Shown in pieces: positions 34,642 through 51,204 of a stretch of 64,000 bases of DNA. Source of the stretch: Latrodectus hesperus (Eukaryota; Arthropoda; Arachnida; Araneae; Theridiidae). Below the pieces are notes generated by a model. It worked only from the letters and a program-made list of their open reading frames with translations, had not been told where the DNA came from and did not search any database. Within the stretch, counting starts at the first letter, position 1; each line of letters starts with the position of its first letter. Position numbers and translations under genes: made by a program. The DNA is taken from contig CM075852.1 of the NCBI GenBank assembly GCA_037975125.1, positions 17,338,599 through 17,402,598 of the forward strand, in the 5' to 3' direction.

Positions 34642-35245
34642 CAAATATTTGAATGAATTTCACACAATATAAATAAAATTATCAATAGATCTGAATTTCT
34701 TATTTAAATATTTGAATGAGTTTCATACAATATAAATAAAATTACCAATAGATCTGAATTTCTTATTTAAATATTTGAATGAATTTCACACAATATAAAT
34801 AAAGTTACCAATAGATCTGAATTTCTTATTTAAATATTTGAATGAATTTCACACAATATAAATAAAATTATCAATAGATCTGAATTTCTTATTTAAATAT
34901 TTGAATGAATTTCATACAATATAAATAAAATTATCAATAGATCTGAATTTCTTATTTAAATATTTGAATGAATTTCATACAATATAAATAAAATTACCAA
35001 TAGATCTGAATTTCTTATTTAAATATTTGAATGAATTTCAAACTCAATATAAAACTAAAATTGTCAATAATCCTATAGCCTATATTTAAAGAGATTCAGC
35101 CTATAGAGCTGAATCTCTTTAAATATCTGAATGAATTTTACATGGTAAATATAAAATATCCAACACTTCAGAATCTCTTCTTTAAATATTTGAATGAATT
35201 TCACATACAGTAAAAATAAAGTTGCCAAGAGATTTGAATCAAATA
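34642..35245. repeat. 63-bp tandem array abutting the Iroquois 3' splice site
   Basis: Units of exactly 63 bases start at 34643, 34706, 34769, 34832, 34895, 34958 and 35021. The first six are nearly identical, differing by single bases. Beyond about 35040 three or so diverged units continue to about 35245, with an inverted duplicate of GAGATTCAGC near 35090-35120. The array starts 26 bases upstream, on the gene's strand, of the acceptor at 34617. On the minus strand each unit reads GAAATTCAG|ATCTATTG, resembling the real acceptor TTTTCAG|ATCCTGG. The array was probably seeded from the splice-site region. Six CAGATC look-alikes lie on the minus strand over plus-strand starts 34688, 34751, 34814, 34877, 34940 and 35003. 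Confidence 0.95.
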
Positions 35246-35959
35246 TGTAATTGAGATAACTGTAGAATGGATTAAATAATATTTTTCTGTATCATCCCAA
35301 AAGTTTTCCATGTAATGTCGACGTATTAAATGTAAGAGTGAATTTTTTAACGTATTAAAGATTTCTTGATGATCTTTGAAATAGATCAGATATAAATTTA
35401 AAGAGATAAATTGATTATCTTTTACAAATGGATTGGTTCAGCAGGCAATTCGAATTATCTATATAGCCTGCACATTACTTATTAGATATTGGTTAAGATG
35501 AAAATAAAATCTTAGTTGGAATAACACATTGGTTTTCTATATGCTTAAATAATAATGTTATTTATTTTTTCACACACACACAATTTCTGAAGAATGAAGC
35601 TAATACAATCAAACAGCCAACAAATTTTAGTCTACGGAATATATTTTTCAACAATCATTTTCTTGAATTTTAATCTTGCATTCATCATTATTTCAATATG
35701 TATGTCAAATACAGAAAAAATCTTGAAAGAAATCTATTATCAAAATTAAATAAATATTTTTCCCATTAACGGTTTTTGAGAACTTTAGTGGGACTGTGAA
35801 TACTATTCATTTTTCACTTATAAATATTTATGAAGAATAATAAGCAATAGTTGATTTTCAAAGAAACTGTTTTTTATAATTATTAAATTGAATGAAAACG
35901 TTCACATTTCCGTATCCATCTTAGTTTCTATTATTATTATTCTGATATAAATTATTTTT

Positions 35960-36450
35960 AACTCACCAAAACACATTTTATTTCGTGGGAAATGTCTCTT
36001 CGGAGAGTCACCTACTTTACCGTCGGTTACGGTTAAGGGGAAGATAAAAAAAGGGGTTCGGGGCAATATAAATGAATGCATCCATTTCCTTCTAATGACT
36101 TCCAGTGTAGGGGAGAGAAAATTTACACTCAGATCGGAAGCTATTTCCCTGAACAAAGTTCACTCGACAAACACGCTTCCGAATTTGTTTTTTTCAATTC
36201 ATCCCCTTCTAACCCTCGTGTCGCTTGAAGAAAGTGCTTGGATATGACTGGAGGTTGTGGGTGGTTGTGTCCGAAGTGACAAATGACGCTTGGCAAAATG
36301 CCTCGGTTGACAGTCCATTTATTAAGAAGTAGGTGGCCACATTCCTGGTCACCGCCGAATTCACAGATCAAAGAGGCATAACAGAGCCGCTGGAACCGGA
36401 ATCGATTCAGAGGAATTACAACCAACTCTCTCGTATCCAACAGTTCCGAT
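35960..36450. promoter_or_regulatory. GC-richer non-coding island, candidate enhancer
   Basis: Contains CGGAGAGTCACCTACTTTAC, CGTCGGTTACGGTTAAGGGG, ATAAATGAATGCATCCATTT and CGGTTGACAGTCCATTTATT. It lies 1.3 kb upstream of the first visible exon and just before a family B SINE. A 99-codon minus-strand frame crosses it without recognisable similarity. Confidence 0.35.
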
Positions 36451-36549
36451 TTTCAACAAGAGATATGTTATAAATATTCCATTTGGGAAAATATAGCTAA
36501 ATATAAGCTATTTATAGACTAATAATGATTATTTTCACATTTCAGAACC

Positions 36550-36846
36550 GCCGAACGATGGTTGAGTAGTTAGCGTTCCTGACTCCTGAGCTATGGGACC
36601 TGGGTTCGAATCCTGGTTCAGGCATGGATGTTACCTTCTTTGTCTGTTCTCTTTGTGTTTCTCTGTCCTTTCTTCTGTGATGAAGTATGAATGTGGCCCA
36701 TCACTATAAATGGGTTTGTGGTGGTATGGCGCGGGTAACGCTACTCGCCTCCGTGACTTGGTTCATAGGTGCCCGCTGGGTAACGACAAATGAGTAGCAG
36801 TTTGTAGCATAGGGTTCGTCACCTAAGTGCCCGCCGTTGAAAAAAA
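36550..36846 (+). mobile_element. SINE family B, copy 2
   Basis: Plus-strand copy: GATGGTTGAGTAGTTAGCGT, GGGTTCGAATCCTGGTTCAG, TGGGTTTGTGGTGGTATGGC, GGGTAACGACAAATGAGTAG, CCCGCCGTTG and an A-rich tail. A perfect 13-bp target duplication ACATTTCAGAACC lies at 36537-36549 and 36847-36859, indicating a recent insertion. Confidence 0.95.
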
Positions 36847-39059
36847 ACATTTCAGAACCAGAATTAAATGTTTGTCGTTGTATATAAGAAAATGTTTGGT
36901 CTTTCTGCTGTTGCACTAGCATAATTTCCCTGTTCAAAACCCAAAGCAAAATATTTAATATTAAAATTCGTATTGCACATATATATATATCATGGTTTCT
37001 TATATTTCCAACGAAGTTTTAGACTATATTAAATTCAATGATTCTTCATTTTTGCTGCTCTTGTGATAAACCAAATGATAAGAAAAAATTACACAAAATA
37101 GCCAAATAAAAGGCAACCATAAATAATTTCACTCCATGTATCTATATTTCTACTTGTCAATCACGTATCCTATTCTTTTGTCAGGGTAACCATTGTAAAA
37201 AAATTTTAATGATAGATTCCTTATTTGCTTAAAAAATGGGAATGATGCCGTTTTTTTCCTTTCTCCAGGAAAAAAATGCAATCCTTTGCAAACTAATACA
37301 AGTAAATGGACATGAAATGGAAATAATTGAAATGCGTATTGTCATCGTCTCTAGTTCTAATTCAGATGATGAAAATACTGTTTTATGCTATGGAAAGCCT
37401 TAAATGAAATCGCACTTAAAGAAATCGTAGGTCTATGGAATGCACAATTATATCCGAGTATTTCTATTTTGGCGTAAATCTTAGCGTTGTTTTGTTACAT
37501 TTTTTACTTTGTAGCATTAATATTTGTCTATTAAGTTCTCAGCTCTAATTGAAATATAAACGAAAATTTCAAACTTTTTTCATTAACTTATAAAAATAAA
37601 AAATTTATAAATATTCTAATTTTTTAATTTTTTTCTCGGTTGTTTTTTGGTTTGTCATTTTCAAATCGATATTGCACTCTAAGTGATATTATACTGCTAT
37701 TTAACTATTTAAAACACGTTTAATCAGTATTATGTATCTGAATTAGAAAGCAGAGATGAACATAGGGATTGCTAAACGTTGACGCTCATATGTTCATTGT
37801 CTTCACCATCAAATCACGATTAGTATTGATTGAATTGAATTTCGTTAGAAAAATACTTTATAATTTAAATGAAATGTTTTAGCTTTATTTATGTCAATAA
37901 TATAGTAATTTCTAATATTCTATATTTATGCAAACCTTTTTATAGAATAAAAAGCAAATTTTTAACATATCTATTTTCTTAATTTTTTACACAAATCTAT
38001 ATTATGTTATGATAATCTAGATAAGCCTCGAATGTTTTTTTGTTTTGTTAATGGATTGACAAATTGGTTTAATCATTAATGAATATTAATTTGTAATATA
38101 AATAACTAATTTTAAAGATTCAATTTTAAGTGAAATAGAGCCAAATGCATGATAGTTTTTAAATATAAGAATTTTATAGGAAGTAACACAATAAGTCTGT
38201 GTTACCGACAAAGTGTATACTGTTTCAAATACGTATCTAAAAAGGCAAAAGAATCATTTAAAATACATATAAAGTGTACATGAAAATCATTTAAAAATAA
38301 AGCGCAAATCATATGGGATATTATTGAAACAATTTTCAAATAAGTATTCTGAAAATCATTTATTCTTCGGGAGAAAGTTTTTGAAGAAACAAATCCTATG
38401 GTATTGATATTCATATTTTCAAATTGCATTCGTGTCAATTAAGCTTGTACATAATGGGCTACTGTAAAATAAAAGTAAAAAAGATTATTTATATTGACCT
38501 TATTTTATTCCAAAGTTTTGTTTTTTTGGTGTCTTGCTAAAAAAATAAGCTTGCAAATGGTAGCGTTTGGGAATGCTGTTTATATGGCTGCAAGATTTTA
38601 GATATTTTCCTACTCCGTTCATAATGGAACAATGCAAAAACAATAATCACATTTTTGTATTCCATACACACTTCTCAACACAACAAAACAAACCAGTTTT
38701 TTTTTTATATATATATTTGACAGTTTCAAACATACATCGTATTTTGTTAATAAATTGAACTTTTCAAAACAGCTGCCAGAAAAATGATTTTTAGTATTTG
38801 CTGTTGTCCTTGAAGAACAATAGATGCACTAACATAGATTCATAAAATTTCTCCGTTTCCATTTTAATCATCGTGAATCGTGTGTTTGGATCTTTGAAAT
38901 TAGTGTTGAAAAGAGGAGAGAAAAATTACAAATATCCTTTTCAAACTATTCTCACAAACATTCTAGAAATGCACAATAGTAGGCTGAATTTTCTTTTGTA
39001 CTTTATCACTTTCAAGCGATGCATTATGCTAAAGTACCACAAATCACATTTTTTTGTAT

Positions 39060-39200
39060 CCTTTGTGACAGATCACGAAAGCAAACGTATCTTCCGTGCT
39101 ACAGGGCGTGGCTGCTCGCTTTTGCATGACCGAACTTAACGCCTGCAGCCATACGCTAGCCAATGGTAGATGAGGAGCATGCTTTCAATCGGAAGTAGTA
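39060..39200. promoter_or_regulatory. Short GC-richer island
   Basis: About 140 bases including CTACAGGGCGTGGCTGCTCG, GACCGAACTTAACGCCTGCA and CCATACGCTAGCCAATGGTA, between AT-rich flanks. Function unknown. Confidence 0.25.
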
Positions 39201-39648
39201 TGATAAAGAACAATTGTGTGCAGACAGCTGAATTGGCTAAATTTTATCATCTGAAAACCATTTGTATTTATTGTAATATCTCACCTTGTTACATCTTTCC
39301 AAGCAGCATTCGTGCTTTTTGTCGATATGTAATAGGACTTGTCAATAAATGTATGGTTATTAGTGATGATACTTGTCATTTTTGGGAATAAAATAATATA
39401 GAAAATCTAACAATAGTGTTAAACAATTGATATAAATCTGAATGGACATTACCATTTGCATTCTCTTGTCTATGGAGAATCTGTTGTATTAATTGCTAAG
39501 ATATGTGCCGAAAAAAAAGACCATCTTTGAATGAAAATTCATCAAAACTGCTATTATTTGAAAAGAATAATCTAAGTGATAGTATTTCAAAACTTAAAAT
39601 GTGGTCCTGACTGTTTGAAATATAACATCATTCATTTTTTTTCTATAC

Positions 39649-39791
39649 CTTCGGTTCAACAGTTAGTGGGTTCGAATCCCACCTTGGGCATGGATGTTTG
39701 TAGTGGTTCGGAATCCACTTTAAACCGTAGATCCTGGTCTAGTTAGTCCTCGTGTGCAAAAATTGACCGTTGAGTGACAAACAAACCAAAC
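39649..39791 (+). mobile_element. SINE family C, copy 3 (5'-truncated at insertion)
   Basis: Begins at CTTCGGTTCAACAG, lacking the A box but keeping B box GGGTTCGAATCCCACC, and runs to GACAAACAAACCAAAC. A near-perfect duplication of CATTTTTTTCTATAC flanks it (39633-39648 and 39792-39806). The truncation therefore occurred during target-primed integration and not later. Confidence 0.9.
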
Positions 39792-39809
39792 CATTTTTTT
39801 CTATACTAT

Positions 39810-41446
39810 TTATCACTTCCTACAGCATATGAACCAAAAAGTTGAAAAACTGGGTTCTTATTCTAGATATAGGCTCATGATATAGGTTCATCATTCAAGT
39901 TTGATTAAGCTAAAAAAATATGAAACCGTAGGATTTTGATTTTTCCTGTAACCATTCTCAAAGCATCGCTTATTAAATTCAACCAGATGCATTGTTAATG
40001 TGGTCACTTTTTCAGCATTTGAAATTAAGGGGTTAATTGAGCTGATTGAATTGAGAATTGAGTTGAATGTATTAAATTGTGTTTTAAATGCTTAATTTTG
40101 TAATTCAATTGCAAACCTCTCATGGAGGAAAAAGATACAGTGAAGCATTGCTCCTATGTTTTCTGAAGAAAACTTGAAAATATTCATTTTGGAAAAGGGA
40201 AAAAAATGTTAATTATAAAATGTTTAATATATACATATTTGTGCATATTCCAATTTACTTAACATTTTCATTTTATACAATAGATTAAATTATTTTTCTA
40301 AAAATCAAAAACTTTTTGTTAAATATAAGAATGATGGGAATTTCTAATCACAGTCACAATTCTTCGCCTTGTGTTGTTGTTTCTCAAGTAAAAGTTTCAG
40401 ATGGAAAATTATATAAGTTTTGATTTTAAAATGAAAATTTATCAGTGAAAAGAATGAGAAGATTATAGTAGCAAAGACATTTTTTATTAATGAAATATTT
40501 CATAATTACTGGTTAGAAATAATAAAAAAAAATGGATATAAATATCAAAAAGGAAAATATAATATTTGCAATATTCGTTTTTAAAAATGTTTAGTTTCTA
40601 GTAGAATACTCTTTTGTTTTCAAAATGCTAAAATCTAAATTTTAATTTTGCGGGAAGATTCTTAAATCTTATTTTTGCACAATTTCAATAATTTATACAT
40701 TTTCGAAAACTTAGAATTAGTTTTTTTACATGGCATTATTTTTTATTTTAACTTGACAACATTTTCCAAGTCAGTAAGCAAGGAAATGATTTTTATTAAC
40801 AGTTGAAATGTTAAAAATCAATTTATTGTCACATTATTCGTTAATATGGTAACCAGCTAAAAAAACATCACATTGATTCACTAGTTTAAAAAATGAAAAA
40901 AGATAAATTTTTGAAATAAGAAATAAAGAAGAAGATTCAATTTGTATGTAGATGTTGCTGCAATCATGCAACATTAAATTCAGTTTTCCAAAAAAAATTT
41001 TTTTTAATTTAGTAAATTATAAAATATGTACAGAGTTTATTTTTCTTAGAAACTGTGCATTTTCACAAAACTTGTAACCTTACTCAAAACTATTTTTATT
41101 AGTTCATCAAAAAATGAATACTGTAATAATTTCTGAAGGCATAGTAAATTTCACGCATAAAATTTCCAAAGTAAGATTTTTCTATCAACAGTTATAAACT
41201 TGATTTAATCAGTTACAGTAAATTTAAAAATTTTGAAATCGTAAGTGAGTTGAATCATAGAAAGAAATGGATACGAGAGAAAAATTTGAACTTATATAAG
41301 CAATAAAACTTACAATAGATGTCGAATTTTTATAACAAGCTAAAAAAAATATTAAAAACTGTTAGAAAATTTTTCATTTAATGATATTAAACGTAACAAG
41401 TAGGCATCATTGATTACATTCAATGAGGTTTTGTAATGCAGACATC
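39810..41446. other. Featureless AT-rich stretch
   Basis: AT-rich DNA with no recognisable repeat or frame between two SINEs. Confidence 0.6.
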
Positions 41447-41732
41447 GCAGCCCATCTTGTCTAGTGGTCAGCGCGCCTGACTGCGGATAAGGAGATCCTG
41501 GGTTCGAATCCGGGTTTTCGGCATGGATATACTTTCTCTCTTTATCTATCCTGTCTTTGTTCCTTCATTGTATGAATGACGTGTGGTGGCCTACCCTATA
41601 AACGGGTTCCTATGGCATGTGTGTACGGAAGAAGTCGGACTCCACACCAAATATGATTCAGTTAGAAAAGTGGAGCAGCGCACCCCATATTGCCAGCCTA
41701 GCTAGCACAAGACAACAAAAACAATGCAGACA
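41447..41732 (+). mobile_element. SINE family A, copy 7
   Basis: Full-length copy: CCCATCTTGTCTAGTGGTCA head, B box GGGTTCGAATCCGGG, body with AAGTGGAGCAGCGCACCCCA and tail CAAGACAACAAAAACAA. A small deletion is present after GACGTGTGGTGG relative to other copies. Confidence 0.92.
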
Positions 41733-42416
41733 TCCAAAAAACTGTATGGATGTTCAAAAGCAAAGTCTAACTGCCATAAAATTTCTACTGACCATAGATA
41801 CGCTGATTTCATTTGTGCTTAGAAGGCGAGAATTAAATGGAAAGAAATTTGCGCTGTTTATCTAAGAGTGAGTATGTTGATGAAGAGTAATAATCTCAGG
41901 TTAAAGAAATGAAATAGTTTAAAAATTGTGTTACTTGGGAAGAATACAGGCTTAAAAATTAGTGAATTCACAAAGGATTTAATATTATGAAATGGAAAAA
42001 CTAATAGTTGAAGGCTGTTGAAAAACATCTCGTACTTACTTTCTGGGTGTACATTTTGGTGGATAAATATTCCCGAGTCGAAAGGAAATTTCTTCCAAGA
42101 AAATTCCAAACATTCACCTAGACAGGTCCAAACATGTAAATCTGTCGGTGTGAGTTTCCTTCCTTTATGCATGTGACTAGGCGTGTAACTAATATAAAAA
42201 TACTTTTCAATTTTACTGACTGTACTTGTAGACTGAACCAATTGATTCATTTTCTTAAATTTTTTACTTACAACTGGACCGAATTCAGAGAGATACTGTA
42301 TATTTTACTGTATTTAATAAACTCGTTGTTCAGTTTTTCTCATACAACACGCTAATTATTTGAACCGAATTCTGAAACAAAATATTATAAGCCTTTTTCA
42401 GTGTTATTTCATTTCA

Positions 42417-42692
42417 GCCCACCTTGTCTAGAGGTCAGCGTGCCTGTATGAGGATAGGTCTTGGGTTCGAATCCCGGTTCGGGCATGGATGTACTTTCTC
42501 TCTATCTATCTATCCTTTCTTTGTCCTTTCCTTGTATGAATGGATTGTGAATGGTTGCCTACCCTATAAACGCGTACCTCATGTGTGTACTGAGGAAGTC
42601 GGACTCCACACCTAAAATGGTTCAGTTGGAAAAGTGGAGCAGCGCACCCCATATTGCCAGCCTAGCTGGTACACGACAACAACAACAACAGT
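42417..42692 (+). mobile_element. SINE family A, copy 8
   Basis: Copy with CCCACCTTGTCTAGAGGTCA head, an internal deletion in the anticodon-arm region (GTATGAGGATAGGTCTTGGG), B box GGTTCGAATCCCGG, complete body and an ACGACAACAACAACAACAG tail. It lies 0.7 kb from copy 7 in the same orientation. Confidence 0.92.
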
Positions 42693-43139
42693 GTTATTTG
42701 ATTAATAAAAACTCAAATATGTTTGGAATGTTTTACTTCAATCCGCTGGCACATCAACACTCTTTAATAAAGTAATGTATGCAGCTCATTTTCAGAAAAA
42801 AAAATAGCAAGTCATTCAAAAATCTTTACAATTTTATTTAGCGCATTCATAGACTTTTAAAATGTTTAAAGAAACTAAAGTTTCTACAATCAAATTTATT
42901 AATATTAGTAAATCCAATTGAACATATGTACGAAAATTTATCAGCAACTTTTTTAAATTAAGATTTTGAATATTGTATGCAGGAGAAAAAAATGCAAATG
43001 TGTTCTTCAAAATCCCATCGATTCATTATATGATCTCAGTTCTTAACCATCCATCTTTCTAGCGAAGTAACTAGTAATTATCTTCAGACAGATGTCTTTT
43101 TATTGATTTAAGTACCATTTTCGACAAATATCGAAAATC

Positions 43140-43440
43140 GTGATTCGCCCACCCCTAAGCTCTCTTCGGGAGTGCGGAGCTTAGGTAGGTCGCGAAGCGG
43201 AAGGAAGGAATTGGACACGGGAGGGAAAGCGGTTAATAACGGCCTCAGAGACGGGGGAAAGACGTGATTATGGGTGAGTTTTATTGCCGTTTCGGAATAA
43301 TCGATGGTAATGGCAAATTCGTACGCACTCTTCGCAGAACGTCCACTGATTCATTTGTGGCTCCTGAAGGGGGGGGAGTGAGGGAACAGAAGCCAAATTG
43401 CCCTTTCTGGAGACAAAACGAATAAACAGTTTTAGAAGGA
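43140..43440. promoter_or_regulatory. GC-rich non-coding island, candidate enhancer
   Basis: Contains an imperfect hairpin, CCTAAGCTCTCTTCGGGAGT and GCGGAGCTTAGG, at 43155-43184, then CGGTTAATAACGGCCTCAGA, GACGTGATTATGGGTGAGTT and TTATTGCCGTTTCGGAATAA. The latter include Hox/TALE-type cores (TGATTATGG, TTTATTG). No frame. Confidence 0.38.
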
Positions 43441-43565
43441 GTCAAATTGAATGATTTGTCTATTACAGCTTAAGTAGTCATTTGTTCTAGGGAATATCTA
43501 GTTAATCTGCAGATCAACTAGCATCATCCGTTAATATGTTACACATTATATCATTTCACCCATTA

Positions 43566-43746
<181 letters not shown>

Positions 43747-43787
43747 AATTTGATATGCTTATACATACATAGTAAAATATATTTAGT

Positions 43788-44072
43788 TGCCGACCAACTT
43801 GTGTAGTGGTCAGCTTGCCTGACTACGGATAAGGAGGTCCTGGGTTCGAATCCCGGTTAGGGTATGGATTTACTTTCTCCCTCTATCTATCCGGTCTTTG
43901 CCCTTTCCTTGTATGAATGAAGTGTGAATGGTTGCCTACCCTATAAACGGGTCCCTATAGCATGTGTGTACTGAGGAAGTCGGACTAAACACCAAACTAG
44001 GGTTCAGTTGGAAAAGTGGAGCAGCGCACCCTATGTTGTCAGCCTAGCTGGCACACGACAATGAATGAATGA
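43788..44072 (+). mobile_element. SINE family A, copy 9 (subfamily with CCGACCAACTTGTG head)
   Basis: Full-length copy matching copy 6 in its head (CCGACCAACTTGTGTAGTGG, GGTTAGGG after the B box). The tail is ACGACAATGAATGAATGAAA. It is preceded by TAAATTTGATATGCTTATAC and AGTAAAATATATTTAGT, nearly the same as upstream of copy 6. Confidence 0.92.
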
Positions 44073-47662
<3,590 letters not shown>

Positions 47663-49394
47663 TAAACTTGCTACGATTCATGATATATATAATTCTATAT
47701 ATGCACGATAAATAAATTAAACAAAATAAGTACCGTGTTTCTTATATTATTTTTATTGATTTTTCGGGTACCATTTTGTTTTTCTGAGATGGAAATTAGA
47801 GCAACGAATTTAATAATGTAAAAGGTATTACTTTCTGGTATTCTCAGCTGCCACACACAATGCGTTTCCTTGAGCTGAAACGATTGCCCGTCTCTCGTCT
47901 TAAAGGTACGCTTAACTATAGCTATCGAGTTCTTCTATTGAGACAAAAATAATTGCATTCACACACACAAATTATTTCTCAACATATCAAGAAGTCATTA
48001 AGTATATTTTATTTGGTTGCTCAATAAAAGTTATTGCATACTTTTTCCTCTGTAATTAATAATAAGCATTTTCGCAAGATACTCGAATGTATGAAAATTT
48101 AGCTTAATAAAATTTCGCGTAAGGAATTAAAATCGACGCTTCTGCTCATTAAAGTACTTTTGAATAAAAGTATCCTATTGAGCAGACACATCGCTTTTAA
48201 TTCCTTTGAAGAATTTTCAAATTTTGACGTTGATAATAATAAATGTAAATGTCCTTTTCAATGTTATGTAATTGAAATGATCTCCTTTTATTATGATTTT
48301 GTTTGGAAAGAGAAAAGAAACCTGTTTAAAATGCTTTCTTCCTTGATTCTTTTGTTTACTAGCATTGTTTAAAAATTTTTTTCACTTTTGAGTTCAGTAA
48401 GTAGCGCAATATTTTCTTTCAAAAGCATTTACGAAAAGAATAGTGTCAATGATTTTGAATGGGAAACTGAACGCAAAATTTTTGTTTGTAAGGTAAGACA
48501 TTTTTGAAACAATTAAAATAACTGTAGGAAGATTAGATTATTTTTATTTCCATCCATATATTTATTGTATACTGTATCATGAAAAAGGTTAATAAATATT
48601 ATAATATATTATTATATATAATAAATATTATTATGTATAATCATGTGAATATATTATTATATGTAAGCATGTGCAAGCATATTGTTTTATTTATATAAGC
48701 GTAATATCTGTTAAATCAAGAGAAGTTAAATAACATGCAAGTTTTGCTAAGTTTTTAAAAAAATTAAATAAAATTATTAAAACTGTAAAAAAGCTTTTGA
48801 AATGAAGTGATAATATTTTAGAGGTATTTTTTACTTAAATACACTAAAATGAAGCTTTCATATAGGTCCATTTTTATGAACTTTTATGTACGCATACATT
48901 GATATGAACATATTCATATAAGATGTATTTATACAGAAAATAAAATTCTTAAACTTTTTTTAAGAAAGGATTTAACTATATTAAAATATATATATTTATT
49001 TAAAATATTTGCAATTAAAAAATTAATTTAGTTTCATACAATGTCTCTGATTACAGTTATATGGAAGTAAATAAATGGATACCTAAATCAACTCATTATC
49101 AAGAAAATAAGTGCTTAAAACATTAGCCTTATAATTTAAAAAATCAGCAATTTTCTAATTTAAAATTGTATTTTTACATTTCAAACTTATTATACATGTG
49201 CCTAATTTTAAATAATCAGAATAATTATTCCGTACTAATATAATATTTTGATGACCATTTCCAAGAAATAAAAAAACAGTGTCATTAAAGGTTACAATTT
49301 GGTGATAGCTCCAACTGAATTAAGGAGAAGGAAGAATGTTTTATTCTTTTTATATTTTGCATATGCAACTTTCGATTGTTTTTCTGTAATCGTG

Positions 49395-49585
49395 GTGACA
49401 CAAAAACTTTTTTCTTGTCATTTAACTATTCCTTTTTGCACTCGAGGGCTTATTACTCTGGGACATAGTGTTTAAAGTGAATTCTGAACGAGTACAAGCA
49501 TCTTAGCCAAAGTTGAGATTCGAGATCATGAGTGGTTGAACCGAATACTGGAGAGCTAAGCATTCGGCGAGCAGTTCAGCATACA
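49395..49585 (-). mobile_element. SINE family C, diverged copy (inverted relative to 49766-49945)
   Basis: Plus-strand reading TCTTGTCATTTAACTATTCC, TTTGCACTCGAGGGCTTATT, GTGTTTAAAGTGAATTCTGA, AAGCATCTTAGCCAAAGTTG and TAAGCATTCGGCGAGCAG corresponds to the complement of family C from 3' to 5'. It forms an inverted pair with the young copy 180 bases to its right. Confidence 0.75.
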
Positions 49586-49765
49586 GAAACTGGTACATGT
49601 GTCATTAAAAACAGCATTTTTATTTATTTATTTCCATGAAGTTATAAGTTAACTGTATTTCTTTCACATTCTGAAAAAAAACGTTCTTGAAAATTCGCGA
49701 TTTGCTTGCTTCGAAGAGGCATAAAACAAGTCGAAAAGTTTTGACATGAATTCTCAGCAATTGGT

Positions 49766-49945
49766 CAAGCTGGCAGCCGAATGGTTAGCGCTCTTGCCTT
49801 CTGTTCAACAGTTCGTGGGTTCGAATCCCACCTTGGGCATGGATGTTTGTAGTGGTTCGGAATCCACTTTAAACCGTAGGTCCCGGTCTAATTAGCCCTC
49901 TTGTGCAAAAAATGACCGTTGAGCGACAAAGAAACCAAACCAAAC
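49766..49945 (+). mobile_element. SINE family C, copy 2 (full length, youngest-looking)
   Basis: Starts CAAGCTGGCAGCCGAATGGT, has B box GGGTTCGAATCCCACC, then TTGGGCATGGATGTTTGTAG, TTTAAACCGTAGGTCCCGGT and AATGACCGTTGAGCGACAAA, ending GAAACCAAACCAAA. It is flanked by a perfect 13-bp duplication CTCAGCAATTGGT at 49753-49765 and 49946-49958. Confidence 0.95.
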
Positions 49946-50579
49946 CTCAGCAATTGGTGATTATTTTTGATAGAAGAAATAATTCGTAATTACCAATTAC
50001 TCTCCTCAACATTAATTTTTTCCAGAATTCAAACTTGGTGAACCAAAAGTACATCAAGTCAAAAGTTTGAGACTGTCGTACAACCACTAACAGCCAAAGG
50101 AAATATTTAACACACATCTATAATTTTTAACTTTCACACGTTTTTAATAACATTATTTTATTTAACTAATAAAAATAATGCTGAGCAAAAATTTTTAAAT
50201 TTGTAGAATAGGAATTGATTAATTTATATATTATAAAAAAATTGACATGTTCCTATCATTAATGTCTTATATACTAAGTAATCCTCAATTCTTATACTTC
50301 TATTTTAAATTAATTAAGGGAACATTTAAATTCTTTATTCTTATATACTTTTAACTGCCCAGCCATCATAAGAAGTTCACAGGCTCTTGGCGAATTTCTC
50401 TTTCAGGGAAGTCTCTATAATGATAAAATTGTATACATTGTCAAGAGTGTGATTTAGGCACATGGAATGATTTGAGTTGACTTCAAATGGACACGGCACT
50501 AAGCCAAACCAAAAAAGTGATCTTTTATGTAAGAAATAATTAAACAAAATACTTAAAACACATGAGGCTAGATGGCGCA

Positions 50580-50900
50580 CGAGTCAACGAGTCTCCGATA
50601 TTTGATAACGCGGTCACGCGTGCTTTGCTTCATCACCTATTTCACTAGAACAATAAGGAAATTGAGGCCGGTATCACAGACGGCTTATTAATTTTATAAT
50701 TGATTGCTTTCATTACCGCAAGTACCTCCTTCGTAACGAAACACAATGGGATCCATGAATAGCGGCTGAGGCAGCTAAATCAACCACGCAGCCTCCAGAA
50801 AAGATGCACTGAATGTTAAATCGAGGCAACCAGAATCGCATTCGTTGTGGAAGAAACAATTCGTTATAAATGACAACAAAAATCTTTCTTTGTCTGATGA
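50580..50900. promoter_or_regulatory. GC-richer non-coding island, candidate enhancer
   Basis: Includes GATAACGCGGTCACGCGTGC, CACAGACGGCTTATTAATTT, TATAATTGATTGCTTTCATT and the exact ATTCGTTATAAATGAC word at 50859-50874. Several TTAATT/TAATTG homeodomain-type cores cluster at 50685-50715. No transposon signature. Confidence 0.4.
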
Positions 50901-51204
50901 AGTGTAGTTGTTTTTGAGTTCATTCAGACTCCATACACTGGACTATTTATGTAGAGAAATAGTTTCACATATCAATAAATTATTTGTTTGTTGCAACATA
51001 GGTTAGGCAGGACCATTGATCTGTGTGCTGAATTCGCTATTGCTCAGCTTAAAGAGATAATTAGAACCACTGATTTTTTTTTCAAATATCTTGAATAAAT
51101 AATGGATGGTTAGATCCATTATTATTCCCTATCCATTATTTATTTGCACCCAAAAAATGATTTTATTGGGCATGACTTCTAGGTTATGCAGCTGCAAATG
51201 CTAC

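Noticed and set aside
34397..34652. Overlapping frames on both strands across the N-terminal exon
   Set aside because: Shadows of the GC-rich Iroquois exon; only the frame whose phases fit the neighbouring exons is kept.
36141..36440. 99-codon minus-strand frame upstream of the first visible exon
   Set aside because: No recognisable domain or Iroquois motif; composition fits a non-coding GC-richer island.
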